A stretch of DNA of 64,000 nt, from positions 584,154-648,153 of the forward strand of contig CAWDTM010000002.1 in NCBI GenBank assembly GCA_963805305.1, in the 5' to 3' direction. Origin of the DNA: CAVXEH01 sp963805305 (GTDB taxonomy: Bacteria > Chloroflexota > Limnocylindria > QHBO01). Numbering within the stretch: the first letter of the stretch is position 1; each line of letters begins with the position of its first letter. The notes under the pieces are model-generated. The model did not search any database, was not told where the DNA came from, and saw nothing but the letters and a program-made list of their open reading frames with translations. The translations under genes and the position numbers were made by a program. This document shows positions 17,037-25,288 of the stretch, one piece after another.

Positions 17037-17804
17037 GTGGCTGACTCGAGCAGCGTAAACAGGGCTCGATGGGTGGACCTGGCGAGCAGCGACGCCGCTG
17101 CGTCGCGCGAATTCTACGGACGCCTGTTCGGCTGGGAGATCGAGGTAAACGAGGACCCCCAGTACGGTGGCTACGCCATCGCCTCGAGCGGAGGCGAGCA
17201 GGTGGCCGGCATCGGCCCCAAGATGTCGCCGGAGACGCCGACCGTGTGGTCGCTGTACATCGGCTCAGCGGACGCGGTGGCGACCGGCAACGCCGTGGAG
17301 GCGGCGGGTGGCACCGTGGTGATGCCGGCCTTCGACGTGGGCGATCAGGGCAAGATGGCGGTCTTCCAGGATCCGGCCGGCGCGTTCATCAGCGTCTGGC
17401 AGTCGGAGAGCATGGCCTTCGCCAGCGGGGGCGAGACCCAGTACGGCTGGGCGGAGCTGAACGCGCGGGGCCTGGAGAAGGAGCTGCCGTTCTACGCGGC
17501 GGTCTTCGGCTGGTCCTCCGAGACGCAGCCCATGGGCGAGGGGCAGCCCGACTACACCCAGTTCAAGGCGGGCGACGACGCGATTGCGGGGGCCATGGAG
17601 ATGAACCCCATGGTTCCGGCGGAGGTGCCCAGCTACTGGATGATCTACTTCAACGTCGCCGACGTGGACGATGCATTCCGCAGTGCGCTGGCCGGAGGTG
17701 CCTCGGAGATGGTGTCGCCCATGGACTTCCCGGGCGGCCGATTCGCCATCGTCAATGATCCGCAGGGCGCGATGTTCGGCCTCCTGAAGACTGCCCCAAG
17801 GTAG
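17037..17804 (+). CDS. VOC family protein with two glyoxalase-fold domains
   Basis: 255 residues from the GTG at 17037, with GGAGG 7 bases upstream. It holds two tandem vicinal-oxygen-chelate domains, about 5-125 (VDLASSDAAASREFYGRLFGWEI ... FQDPAGAFISVWQ) and 130-255 (AELNARGLEKELPFYAAVFGW ... VNDPQGAMFGLL). Metal ligands are only partly conserved. Homologues are often annotated as glyoxalase/bleomycin-resistance-like with unknown substrate. Its leader is the structured region described above, so post-transcriptional control is possible. Confidence 0.85.
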   Translation: MADSSSVNRARWVDLASSDAAASREFYGRLFGWEIEVNEDPQYGGYAIASSGGEQVAGIGPKMSPETPTVWSLYIGSADAVATGNAVEAAGGTVVMPAFDVGDQGKMAVFQDPAGAFISVWQSESMAFASGGETQYGWAELNARGLEKELPFYAAVFGWSSETQPMGEGQPDYTQFKAGDDAIAGAMEMNPMVPAEVPSYWMIYFNVADVDDAFRSALAGGASEMVSPMDFPGGRFAIVNDPQGAMFGLLKTAPR

Positions 17805-17807
17805 AAG

Positions 17808-17822
17808 CCGCCGGACCGGCGG
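17808..17822 (+). terminator. Short GC hairpin after the VOC gene
   Basis: CCGCCG-GAC-CGGCGG begins 3 bases after the stop codon. The stem is only 6 bp with a 3-base loop and has no T tract, so it is a plausible but weak transcript end. Confidence 0.35.
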
Positions 17823-17927
17823 TCTGATTCGTTCGGCCGAAGGCTGACGCGCCAGCGGTCGGAGGAGCTGCCCGAGGTGGCGGCTCCTCCGATCGTTCGT
17901 GAGCTGAGCGCAGGCCCGGGCCTCACC

Positions 17928-18686
17928 TCAGGGGAATGGGTCATCCCGCCGGTCCTCGGCCGCGTCCACGAAGCGGCGGAGGCGACGGTTGAACGCGCCG
18001 CCCGTCCGCTGGACGGAGTGCGCGGCGCCCGGAATGACCGCGCGTTCTGCGGCCAGCTCACCGGCGATCACCTCGCAGATGGCCTCGTAGGCCGGGTCGT
18101 GGTTGCCCGAGACGACGAGAACCCCGAAGCGGCCGGACCGGAGTGCAGCCCAGTCGAACACCGCCTCGAACGGCGGACGCTCGGCGAGCGTTGCCCGGAT
18201 GGATGCTTCCTGCGCGGGCGTCAGGGTCTCCGGCACCTCCGCCGATGATCCGACCGCAGCTATGAACCGGGCGAATGCCTCGCGCAGGGTGCCGGGATCG
18301 TCGCGGATGGCCATGACCTGCGCAATCACCGCCTCCACGGCGGGATTGCCGCGCGCCAGACCAAGGGCCGGCGGCTCGATAACGGTGAGGGAGCGGACGC
18401 GCTCCGGCACCAGCCCGCAGGCCAGCAGCGACACCACGCCCCCGTAGGAGTGGCCGACCACGTGTGTTCCCGGCTCGATCAGGTCGGCGATCTCGCGGGC
18501 CTGGACAGCGAAGTCGATGCGGTCCAGCGGCGGGTTCGGCGGGTACCCGGAGCGATGCGGCACCACCAGCCGGTAGCCCTCCTCGGCCAGCTCGCGCTGC
18601 GCGGACCAGGTGGCCCAGCCCGGAGCGATGCTCCCGTGGACGAGCAGCAGCCGCGGCCCGTGGTCGCCGAGTCGTTCGATGTGCAC
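17928..18686 (-). CDS. Alpha/beta hydrolase
   Basis: 252 residues. The oxyanion-hole motif is LVHGSIAPG, the nucleophile elbow VGHSYGG (Ser80), the acid Asp197 in SGNHDP and the base His223 in PGAAHSV. This is a complete triad in the right order for a soluble esterase or C-C hydrolase of the non-haloalkane dehalogenase-like group. Substrate is unknown. It is convergent with the VOC gene. Confidence 0.87.
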   Translation of the reverse strand: MHIERLGDHGPRLLLVHGSIAPGWATWSAQRELAEEGYRLVVPHRSGYPPNPPLDRIDFAVQAREIADLIEPGTHVVGHSYGGVVSLLACGLVPERVRSLTVIEPPALGLARGNPAVEAVIAQVMAIRDDPGTLREAFARFIAAVGSSAEVPETLTPAQEASIRATLAERPPFEAVFDWAALRSGRFGVLVVSGNHDPAYEAICEVIAGELAAERAVIPGAAHSVQRTGGAFNRRLRRFVDAAEDRRDDPFP

Positions 18687-18821
18687 CGGCCAAGTCTAGG
18701 GGCTCAATCGGCCGCGACGGGCGTCCTCGTCAAGCTCTCGCCCGCTCACCCAGTGAGCACTGTGACCGACAACCGCGGCGCGGCCGGTCTGCTGGTTGCG
18801 TCTTCTATGCCGGAGGACCGA

Positions 18822-18872
18822 GGTCATTGCGGGTCGCCATCGGCGTCGGTCGGGTGGCTCACCCCATGAGCC
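18822..18872 (-). repeat. Remnant copy of the start of the neighbouring HTH gene
   Basis: A 24-bp block (18822-18845) is identical to 19548-19571, which holds the first codons of the HTH gene (M-A-T-R-N-D on the minus strand). Next to it, GCTCACCCCATGAGCC recurs in both places. In this copy the frame stops after eleven codons. It is a broken second 5' end lying just downstream of the HTH gene, evidence of a past duplication. Confidence 0.6.
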
Positions 18873-18915
18873 ACCCCACGGGAATCGTCGAGACGAGCGC
18901 ACGTGGGGGTCATCG

Positions 18916-19566
18916 TCAGATGAGGAGGGCGCCGTTGGCGAGCGGTGCGCGGCCGGCGCGCAATGCGGCGAGGACGGCCCGCCGCCCGAGCGGGAACGCT
19001 GGCCGGAGCGTTGGAGCGGCGTAGCGCACGGCTGTCCGGTTCCATCGGGTGTCGGACAGGACGAGGATCACCGGCCGGATCATCGAAGCATCGGCCTTGA
19101 GAAGGATGGCGCGCACCTGTGCCTGCGCGTCGGTGAGGCGGGTGATGCACTCGACGGCGACCCGGTCGGCGCCACGGCTCAGGACGGCATCGAAGGCCCG
19201 CCGGTCGCCCGCGCCCACGGGCACCTCGGTCCGCATGGTCCACGCGCGGGGAATGGCTTCGGCAAGTCGACGGAGCACGCCGAGCTGGCCGGCATCCCGA
19301 AGCGGCGATCCGCCGGGGAACGCGCGCAGGCTCAGGTCCAGACCCACGGTGGCAGCCACGCGACCCAGGAGGATCGTCCCCGGGTCCTCGATGCGCCCGG
19401 CCTCGACGTGACCGATCAGCTGTCGCGAGCGCCCCACTGCCCTCGCGACCTGTGCCTGGCTCAGGCCTGCGGCACGTCGGGCGGCTCGGATGTCCGAGGA
19501 GACCCCGCGGAGCCTGCGCCGCGCCGCCCGTGCCGCTTCGTCGACGCGGTCATTGCGGGTCGCCAT
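18916..19566 (-). CDS. XRE-type helix-turn-helix protein with conserved C-terminal domain
   Basis: About 216 residues from the ATG at 19566. The helix-turn-helix is at about residues 27-75 (IRAARRAAGLSQAQVARAVGRSRQLIGHVEAGR). The C-terminal part (RVAVECITRLTDAQAQVRAI ... VILVLSDTRWN) recurs in the frameshifted paralogue at 28186-28840 and may be a nuclease-like or sensor fold (inference from the spaced acidic and Lys residues). The upstream region carries the palindrome GGCTCA-TGGGG-TGAGC, a candidate operator for autoregulation. Promoter and first codons are duplicated downstream. Confidence 0.75.
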   Translation of the reverse strand: MATRNDRVDEAARAARRRLRGVSSDIRAARRAAGLSQAQVARAVGRSRQLIGHVEAGRIEDPGTILLGRVAATVGLDLSLRAFPGGSPLRDAGQLGVLRRLAEAIPRAWTMRTEVPVGAGDRRAFDAVLSRGADRVAVECITRLTDAQAQVRAILLKADASMIRPVILVLSDTRWNRTAVRYAAPTLRPAFPLGRRAVLAALRAGRAPLANGALLI

Positions 19567-19617
19567 CGGCGCATGGTGCCCGTTCACCGCTTACCGCGCC
19601 CGTATCGGCGGGTTCAT

Positions 19618-19635
19618 GCTCACCCCATGAGCCCT
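19618..19635. promoter_or_regulatory. Candidate palindromic operator upstream of the HTH gene
   Basis: GCTCA-CCCCA-TGAGC is a 5-bp-arm palindrome about 50 bp upstream of the HTH start. The same 16 bases occur beside the duplicated 5' fragment at 18857-18872, where the arms extend to GGCTCA/TGAGCC. Retention in both copies suggests a binding site, probably for the HTH protein itself. Confidence 0.35.
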
Positions 19636-19764
19636 GCGGCCGATGTCGCACAACCCCTCCCCACCACCTCGGTCGCCACGCCAGACCGGACTGCCGCCTC
19701 GACCGAGGATGCGGCGCCGAGCGGTCATGGCGCTCACCTCACGAGCAGGGCGAGCGGCTGGAGG

Positions 19765-21318
19765 TCAGCCCTTGGCGATGTACCGGAACTTGATCCGCTT
19801 CTCGCCGCCCTGGAAGGGCCCTTCGCCATGGGCGTACAGCTCCACCACGAAGGGCATCAGCGCGGGGTACTCCCCGAACGCCTCGCGATAGTCGCGGTTC
19901 ATGCCGCGCAGGTGCGAGGTGAGCAGCTCGGCCACCTGCGCCCGGAACGCCTCGTCCGGCGCGTCCCGCAGGAGCTGGATTGCGACCCGTGGACGCGTCT
20001 CCCCGGGCCGCTCCTCGAGGACGGAGAGCTGGTAGGAGAGCACGCGCCCCGCCACCTCCTCATCCGAGTAGATGGCGGACTCGATGTCCTCGGGGTAGAT
20101 GTTGGCGCCCATGACCGAGACCGTGGAGTCCTTGCGCCCGAAGACGAACAGGTACGGCATCCGGATCAGGCGCCGGCCACCGGGCGCGCGCAGCGACTCC
20201 AGGTCCACGCCCACTCCCCGGAGTCGGGCCCGGAGCTCGTCGTCGCGCAGGACCCCGCCCTCGTCGTGCGGGTTGTAGCGGATCTTGGGCGAGAGGGTCG
20301 CATGGCGCGCCACGGTGAAGAGCAGCTCCCGCTCCGTATTCGTCTCGATGTGGTGGAAGAACGGGTTGAACTGGAAGACCATCGGGGATCGGTCGGCTTC
20401 GCCGAAGACCGCCTCGGCGACGTCCGGGCGCTCGATCGCCAGCCGGCGCATGGCGATGCAGACGGGGGTCTCGGCCGCCAGGCCGATCTCGACATCGGTC
20501 ACGCCGTACCCGGAGTAGACCGCGCTGAAGTGGCGCTGCAGGTAGGCGCGCAGTGACTCGGAGTTGCCCTCCCCGCCGAGCAGCGCCGACATGGTGTACG
20601 CGGACCAGTCCAGGCCCCGCCGCTCGCCCTCGTCCAGGAGGACCTTGAGGAACGGTGGGTAGCCAACGATGAGATACCGATGGCGTGGCCCAAGTTCGAC
20701 CAGGGTGTCGAGCACCTTGTCGAGATCTGGCCCCGTGGCCTTGACCAGCCCCCGCTGCTCCAGCGCGGCGGCCGTGGTCATGCCCGTGGCCCAGGCGCCC
20801 ATCGAGAAGGTGTTGAGCACCACCAGGGGCTGGTCGCCGAACGTGTAGCGGGCGAAGAAGGCGATCATGCGGCGCACGTGCCGCCGCTCCTCCGCGCCGC
20901 GGGCCCAGTTGTAGGGCGTGCCGGTCGACCCGGAGCTCTCGTCGATCGTGGTGCCCACCAGCGGCAGCCGCCCGTCGATGCAGCGCTGCGCGAGCGGGTA
21001 CCGGTCGATGTAGCGATTCTTGTCCGTCTCGGGCAGATCGTGGAGGTCGCGGATCCGGTCCGGCTTCAGGCCGGCCTTCTGCAGGTAGTCGCGGTACGCC
21101 GGAACGTGGCGACCGGCGTTGCGCGCCGCCCGCAGGGCTCGGGCCTGCGAGAAGGCGTCCGCCGGGCCTGGCGGCATCACCTCCAGGAACCACTGGAGGG
21201 CGCCGTAGCGGCGGGCGACGCTGCGCAGCAGGATCTCGAGAGCCCACTGGGAGATGGGACCGGGCAGTGGCCTCCGGCGCGCTGCCGACGCTGGTTGGGT
21301 CGCTTCGGTCGCGGTCAT
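19765..21318 (-). CDS. Adenylate-forming enzyme, phenylacetate-CoA ligase-like
   Basis: 517 residues from the ATG at 21318, with GAGGGAC upstream. The adenylate-forming P-loop DESSGSTGTPYNW is at 127-139. Other landmarks are YLIVGYPPFLK, LLGGEGNS, YSGYGVTDVEIG, and near the C-terminus FGRKDSTVSVMGANIYPEDIE, the hinge region. The KFRYIAKG end resembles the catalytic C-terminal strand. Most like PaaK/CoA ligases of unknown acid; the substrate cannot be read from the sequence. Divergent from the DHFR-fold gene downstream. Confidence 0.85.
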   Translation of the reverse strand: MTATEATQPASAARRRPLPGPISQWALEILLRSVARRYGALQWFLEVMPPGPADAFSQARALRAARNAGRHVPAYRDYLQKAGLKPDRIRDLHDLPETDKNRYIDRYPLAQRCIDGRLPLVGTTIDESSGSTGTPYNWARGAEERRHVRRMIAFFARYTFGDQPLVVLNTFSMGAWATGMTTAAALEQRGLVKATGPDLDKVLDTLVELGPRHRYLIVGYPPFLKVLLDEGERRGLDWSAYTMSALLGGEGNSESLRAYLQRHFSAVYSGYGVTDVEIGLAAETPVCIAMRRLAIERPDVAEAVFGEADRSPMVFQFNPFFHHIETNTERELLFTVARHATLSPKIRYNPHDEGGVLRDDELRARLRGVGVDLESLRAPGGRRLIRMPYLFVFGRKDSTVSVMGANIYPEDIESAIYSDEEVAGRVLSYQLSVLEERPGETRPRVAIQLLRDAPDEAFRAQVAELLTSHLRGMNRDYREAFGEYPALMPFVVELYAHGEGPFQGGEKRIKFRYIAKG

Positions 21319-21457
21319 CGAACCGTCCCTCGGGCCTGGTGCCCAGTGTCCACCCATTTCTCCGGAGCGCAAGGGCCATGCGAGACCTCCGTATCCCGCG
21401 CTCCCTGGCGGTCGCGTTGTTCGCTACCATTTCCCGCAGCACCGCCGAGGGCTGTCA

Positions 21458-22018
21458 ATGGGCAGGCTGATCTACAGCATGAGCGTCTCGCTGGACGGGT
21501 ACATCAACGACCCGAACGGCCTGCTCGACTGGGTGGACATTGACGCTGAGGTCCATTCCTGGTTCAACGACCGCGCCCGGGAGGCGGATGCCTTCGTGTA
21601 CGGCCGGCGCCTGTGGGAGACCATGGCCGCCTACTGGCCGAATGCCGAGGCCGATCCTGACGCCAACCCGATCCTGCTCGACTTTGCCCGGATCTGGAAC
21701 GCCACGCCCAAGATCGTGTTCTCCTCGACGCTGAATTCGGTGGGCCATGGCGCGCGGCTGATCCACGGTGATGTGGTGGCGGAGATCGCCGCGCTGCGGC
21801 AGGAGTTCTCCGGCGACCTGGATGTGGGCGGCGCGACGCTGGCCGCGCCACTGATCCGGCGCGGTCTCATCGACGAGTACCGCCCTGTGATCCACCCAGT
21901 GACGCTCGGCGGGGGGACGCGGTTCTTCCCCCGGCTGGATGCGCCGTTGCCCCTGCGCCTGATGGAGAGCGGCCGCTTCGCCTCCGGCGCCACGCTCGCC
22001 GTGTACCGTCCGGCGTAA
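21458..22018 (+). CDS. Dihydrofolate reductase-fold (RibD C-terminal type) oxidoreductase
   Basis: 186 residues from the ATG at 21458, with GAGGG 7 bases upstream. Family hallmarks are YSMSVSLDGYINDPNG at the start, YGRRLWETM, IVFSSTLNSV, and VGGATLAAPLIRRGLIDEYRPVIHPVTLGGGTRFF near the end. These are NADPH-dependent reductases related to RibD, generally without known substrate. It is one of five intact paralogues in this window. Confidence 0.88.
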   Translation: MGRLIYSMSVSLDGYINDPNGLLDWVDIDAEVHSWFNDRAREADAFVYGRRLWETMAAYWPNAEADPDANPILLDFARIWNATPKIVFSSTLNSVGHGARLIHGDVVAEIAALRQEFSGDLDVGGATLAAPLIRRGLIDEYRPVIHPVTLGGGTRFFPRLDAPLPLRLMESGRFASGATLAVYRPA

Positions 22019-22150
22019 CGCTCGCCTCGCCAATCCGGCGGCCGCATCGGACATCGGCCCATCTGGCGCGATCCGTGCTGGACCCGGACCTCCGGAAGGC
22101 GGCATGATGGGTCGTCCATCACCCGGCGTCCGCGACGAGGGAGAGCCCAC

Positions 22151-23710
22151 TTGGACGTCCTGAGCGCCCTGCTGGTCGAGCTGGTCGTGATCGCGGTCCT
22201 GTTCGAGGTCGCGCGGCGGGTCGGCCTGCCCTACCCGGTTCTGTTCGTGCTGGGGGGACTGGCGCTGGGGTTCGTCCCCGGGCTGCCGCGCATCTCGCTG
22301 CAACCCGACCTGGTGCTCTTCGTCTTCCTGCCCCCACTCCTGTTCAGCGCCGCCATCGACACCCCCCTGCGCGACCTGCGGCGCAACCTGTGGCCCATTG
22401 GCCGGCTCTCGATTGGCCTGGTCGTGGCGACGAGCGTGGTGGTGGGCGTGGTCGTGCATGCCATCGTCCCGGGTCTCGGCTGGGCCGCCGCGTTCACGCT
22501 GGGTGCCATCGTGGCGCCCACGGACGCCATCGCGGCGACCAGCGTCTTCCGGCGGCTTGGCGTCCCGCGCCTGGCCGTGACGCTGATCGAGGGTGAGGCC
22601 CTCTTCAACGACGGCGTGGCCCTCATCGCGTACCGCACCGCGGTGGGTGCGGCCGTCAGCGGCACCTTCGCCCTGGGCAACGCGCTGGGCGACTTCGTGG
22701 TGGCCGCACTCGGCGGGGTCGCGATTGGCTTCGTCATCGGCCGCGTCGCCGCGGAGGTGCTGCACTGGCTCGACGACCCCCCGGTGGAGGTCGTCATCTC
22801 GCTGCTCGTCCCGTTCCTGGCGTATCTGCCCGCGGACCGGCTGGGCCTCTCCGGGGTGCTTGCCGTGATCACCGCGGGGCTGGTCATCGGCCGCCGGCTG
22901 GGCACCGCCCTGACCCCCAGCAGCCGGCTCCTGTGGCTCACGACCTGGAAGATGGTGGTCTTCGTCCTCAACGGGTTCGCCTTCATCCTGATTGGGCTTG
23001 CCCTGCCGGACGCCCTGTCCGGCCTGCGGGACGGACCGCCACTGCAGGTGGTCGAGCTGACGGTGGCGGTGTGCGCCGCGGTGATCGGGATCCGCGTGCT
23101 CTGGGTCTTCGCCTCGAGCCTGCTGCCCTGGTCGCCGCGGCGTGTCCAGGCGGAACGGGACCCGGAGCTGGCGTGGCGGCTCACGTTCCTGGTCAGCTGG
23201 ACCGGGCTCCGCGGCGCCGTCTCCCTTGCGGCAGCGTTGGCGCTGCCGGGCAGCTTCCCCTTCCGGAACCTGATTCTGCTGGTGACCTTCGCGGTCATCC
23301 TGGTGACGCTCGTCGGCCAGGGCCTGACGCTCCCGTTCGTGGTGCGCTGGCTGCGATGGAATGGCGTCGAGGCCGATGGCGACGAGTCCGTCGTGGCCCG
23401 CGCCACCATGTATCAGGCTGGCCTGAACGCCATCACCCATGCCCGCCGGGAGTGGTCCAACCACGGTCCGCTGCTGGATCGCCTGGAGTCCGGCCTGCGC
23501 GACCGCGACCAGCACCTGGCGACGGAGAACCAGGAGGAGACCCAGGAGCGCACCCAGGAACACCGGGAGCACGAGGCGATCCAGATGGGCGTGATCAACG
23601 CCCAGCGCGCGGTCGTCATCGGGCTGCGCGACGCCGGTGAGATCAACGACGCGACGATGCGCACCCTGGAGCGCGAGCTGGACCTCGAGGAGCTGCGGAT
23701 GGAGGCCTAG
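22151..23710 (+). CDS. Monovalent cation/H+ antiporter, CPA1 (NhaP-like) family
   Basis: 519 residues from a TTG preceded by GAGGGAGAG. About twelve membrane helices span residues 1-410. The ion-binding region is GAIVAPTDAIAATSVF (118-133), and the conserved EGEALFNDGVALI is at 147-159. WTGLRGAVSLAAALALP in the tenth helix is also a CPA1 signature. The C-terminal ~100 residues are a charged cytoplasmic tail. It exports Na+ or K+ in exchange for protons, aiding pH and salt balance. It stands alone. Confidence 0.92.
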   Translation: MDVLSALLVELVVIAVLFEVARRVGLPYPVLFVLGGLALGFVPGLPRISLQPDLVLFVFLPPLLFSAAIDTPLRDLRRNLWPIGRLSIGLVVATSVVVGVVVHAIVPGLGWAAAFTLGAIVAPTDAIAATSVFRRLGVPRLAVTLIEGEALFNDGVALIAYRTAVGAAVSGTFALGNALGDFVVAALGGVAIGFVIGRVAAEVLHWLDDPPVEVVISLLVPFLAYLPADRLGLSGVLAVITAGLVIGRRLGTALTPSSRLLWLTTWKMVVFVLNGFAFILIGLALPDALSGLRDGPPLQVVELTVAVCAAVIGIRVLWVFASSLLPWSPRRVQAERDPELAWRLTFLVSWTGLRGAVSLAAALALPGSFPFRNLILLVTFAVILVTLVGQGLTLPFVVRWLRWNGVEADGDESVVARATMYQAGLNAITHARREWSNHGPLLDRLESGLRDRDQHLATENQEETQERTQEHREHEAIQMGVINAQRAVVIGLRDAGEINDATMRTLERELDLEELRMEA

Positions 23711-23806
23711 CACCGCCGAGGACTGGCGCTGGGGCCGGTCTCGACCGCCGTGAGGATGCGCTGCCAGGTCTGAAGCAGTCCTCTTGCGCGAGCAGCCGAC
23801 GTCGGG

Positions 23807-24490
23807 CTATCCGAAGGTCATGGAGTCGATGATCGGCTGGGCGAGCGCCAGCGCAGCGTCGTACTGGTCCGGGGGTGCCTCCACCGTGATGACCAGCAGC
23901 GTCCCCGCGCTTGCCACGAGGTCCACCCGCACCGTGACGTCGGATGTGAAGCGGTAGACCTGCCCACCGCCGGCGAGAAAGCCAAAGACCGGGGCATCGG
24001 AGACGGTCGTCACGTCGAACGCCACGCCGTCGGCGCCTCCCATGGTCACCGGCTGGGGAGCGGTGACGGTCAGTGACGTGTTGGCGGCAAAGAGGGCCGC
24101 GGCGGCGGCGGGATCGGTCCCGGCATCGGCGCCATTGCGGTCCGCGTCGAACACCTGGGAGACCGTCCCCACGCCGATGTAGGCCGGATCCTTCTGGAGA
24201 TCGAACGCCCCGGGATCGGTGGACGAGGTCATCCATCCATCGTCGAGCGTGAAGCCGATGGCCGGGCTGGAGCCGACCGAGTAGCTGCCGGCCGCCAGCG
24301 GTCCTGCCTCGAACGCGGCCCCGGTGGCACTCGCTGATGGGGAGGGGGCCGCCGTCCCCGACGGCGTCGCGTTCGTGGCGACCGGGGTTGGGGATGCGCC
24401 GCTCGCGGTGCAGGCGGCGAGCATGAGGGCTGCCAGGGCAATGCCCGGCGTCAGGCGCCGCAAGCGGCGAGGGATGGCCAATCGAGTCAT
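23807..24490 (-). CDS. Lipoprotein, function unknown
   Basis: 227 residues from the ATG at 24490, with GGAGGAGG upstream. A Lys/Arg-rich head and hydrophobic stretch end in the lipobox LAAC, followed by a Ser/Pro/Thr linker. The globular part (SYSVGSSPAIGFTLDDGWMTS ... PDQYDAALALAQPIIDSMTFG) resembles small secreted beta-rich domains seen in Chloroflexota and Actinomycetota lipoproteins. No catalytic motif. It and the next gene on this strand form a pair of exported proteins. Confidence 0.68.
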   Translation of the reverse strand: MTRLAIPRRLRRLTPGIALAALMLAACTASGASPTPVATNATPSGTAAPSPSASATGAAFEAGPLAAGSYSVGSSPAIGFTLDDGWMTSSTDPGAFDLQKDPAYIGVGTVSQVFDADRNGADAGTDPAAAAALFAANTSLTVTAPQPVTMGGADGVAFDVTTVSDAPVFGFLAGGGQVYRFTSDVTVRVDLVASAGTLLVITVEAPPDQYDAALALAQPIIDSMTFG

Positions 24491-24588
24491 GGGACGAGCC
24501 TCCTCCATCACCATTGAGTCACCCCCACCGGCAGATGACGCCGGCCCCCCCGACCGGCGCCATCGGGGGAATGCGGATCAGCCCGAGA

Positions 24589-25092
24589 TCAGCCTGCGAC
24601 CAGGGCGCAGGCATCCACGGATCGCCCGTGGGCATACAGCAGGGTGGGGTTGCCCTCGCTGTCGAAGGCGTAGCGGACGTTGCCCATCGTCTGGTCGAAC
24701 TCGAATCCGGGCAGGACCGGGAAGCCATGCCCATGGAAGTCGTCAAAGGACGAACCATCCGCGGCGTAGGTGTCGCCGCCCGGGCCGCCGATGTTGAGGT
24801 CGGCCGATTTGGGAGGGTTGGCGTCCAGGTTCGTGATGCGGATGTACAGGGTGCCGGTGTAGTTGTCGCGGATGGCGTTCCCATCCGCGTCGTACCAGGT
24901 GGTGAGGTACTCGCGGTTGGTCGTGAAGACCAGGTGGACCGCGAAGTCGCAGACCTCTCCGGCGGCGAAGTCGATGGAGTCGGGCAGCTCCACCGGGACG
25001 CGGTCAGGTTTGCCAATCGCGGCGGCGCTGCCAACGCTCATCGCCACCAGGGCAAGCGCCAGGCCCAAGGCCGGCACGAGTCGAGCCCTCAT
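24589..25092 (-). CDS. Secreted protein, function unknown
   Basis: 167 residues from the ATG at 25092, preceded by GGAGG. A clear signal peptide (MRARLVPALGLALALVAM then SVGSAAA) should be cleaved near residue 26. The mature part is beta-rich with FAAGEVCDFAVHLVFTTNREYLTTWYD at its start and a lone pair of Cys, one near the end (DACALVAG). No family is recognised. It is followed on the same strand by the lipoprotein gene 98 bp downstream. Confidence 0.68.
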   Translation of the reverse strand: MRARLVPALGLALALVAMSVGSAAAIGKPDRVPVELPDSIDFAAGEVCDFAVHLVFTTNREYLTTWYDADGNAIRDNYTGTLYIRITNLDANPPKSADLNIGGPGGDTYAADGSSFDDFHGHGFPVLPGFEFDQTMGNVRYAFDSEGNPTLLYAHGRSVDACALVAG

Positions 25093-25288
25093 CAGTCTGC
25101 CTCCATCGCGGAACGGTCCTTGGTGAGCCTGCGCATGGGGTTGGGCACCTCCGGTATGCGGATGGCTCCGCGTCCGGAGCCGGCGCACACGCTGCCCCAG
25201 CGTGCTTGCCGCTCGCTTGCCGCACCTTGCCAGGGGGCCGGATTGGGCCGATACTCGCCCGCACCGATGGGCACGGCGGGAGGGAGCC

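Noticed and set aside
21455..23713. 752-codon minus-strand ORF opposite the antiporter
   Set aside because: Antisense shadow of a clear CPA1 antiporter; Gln/Glu/His-rich with no domain.
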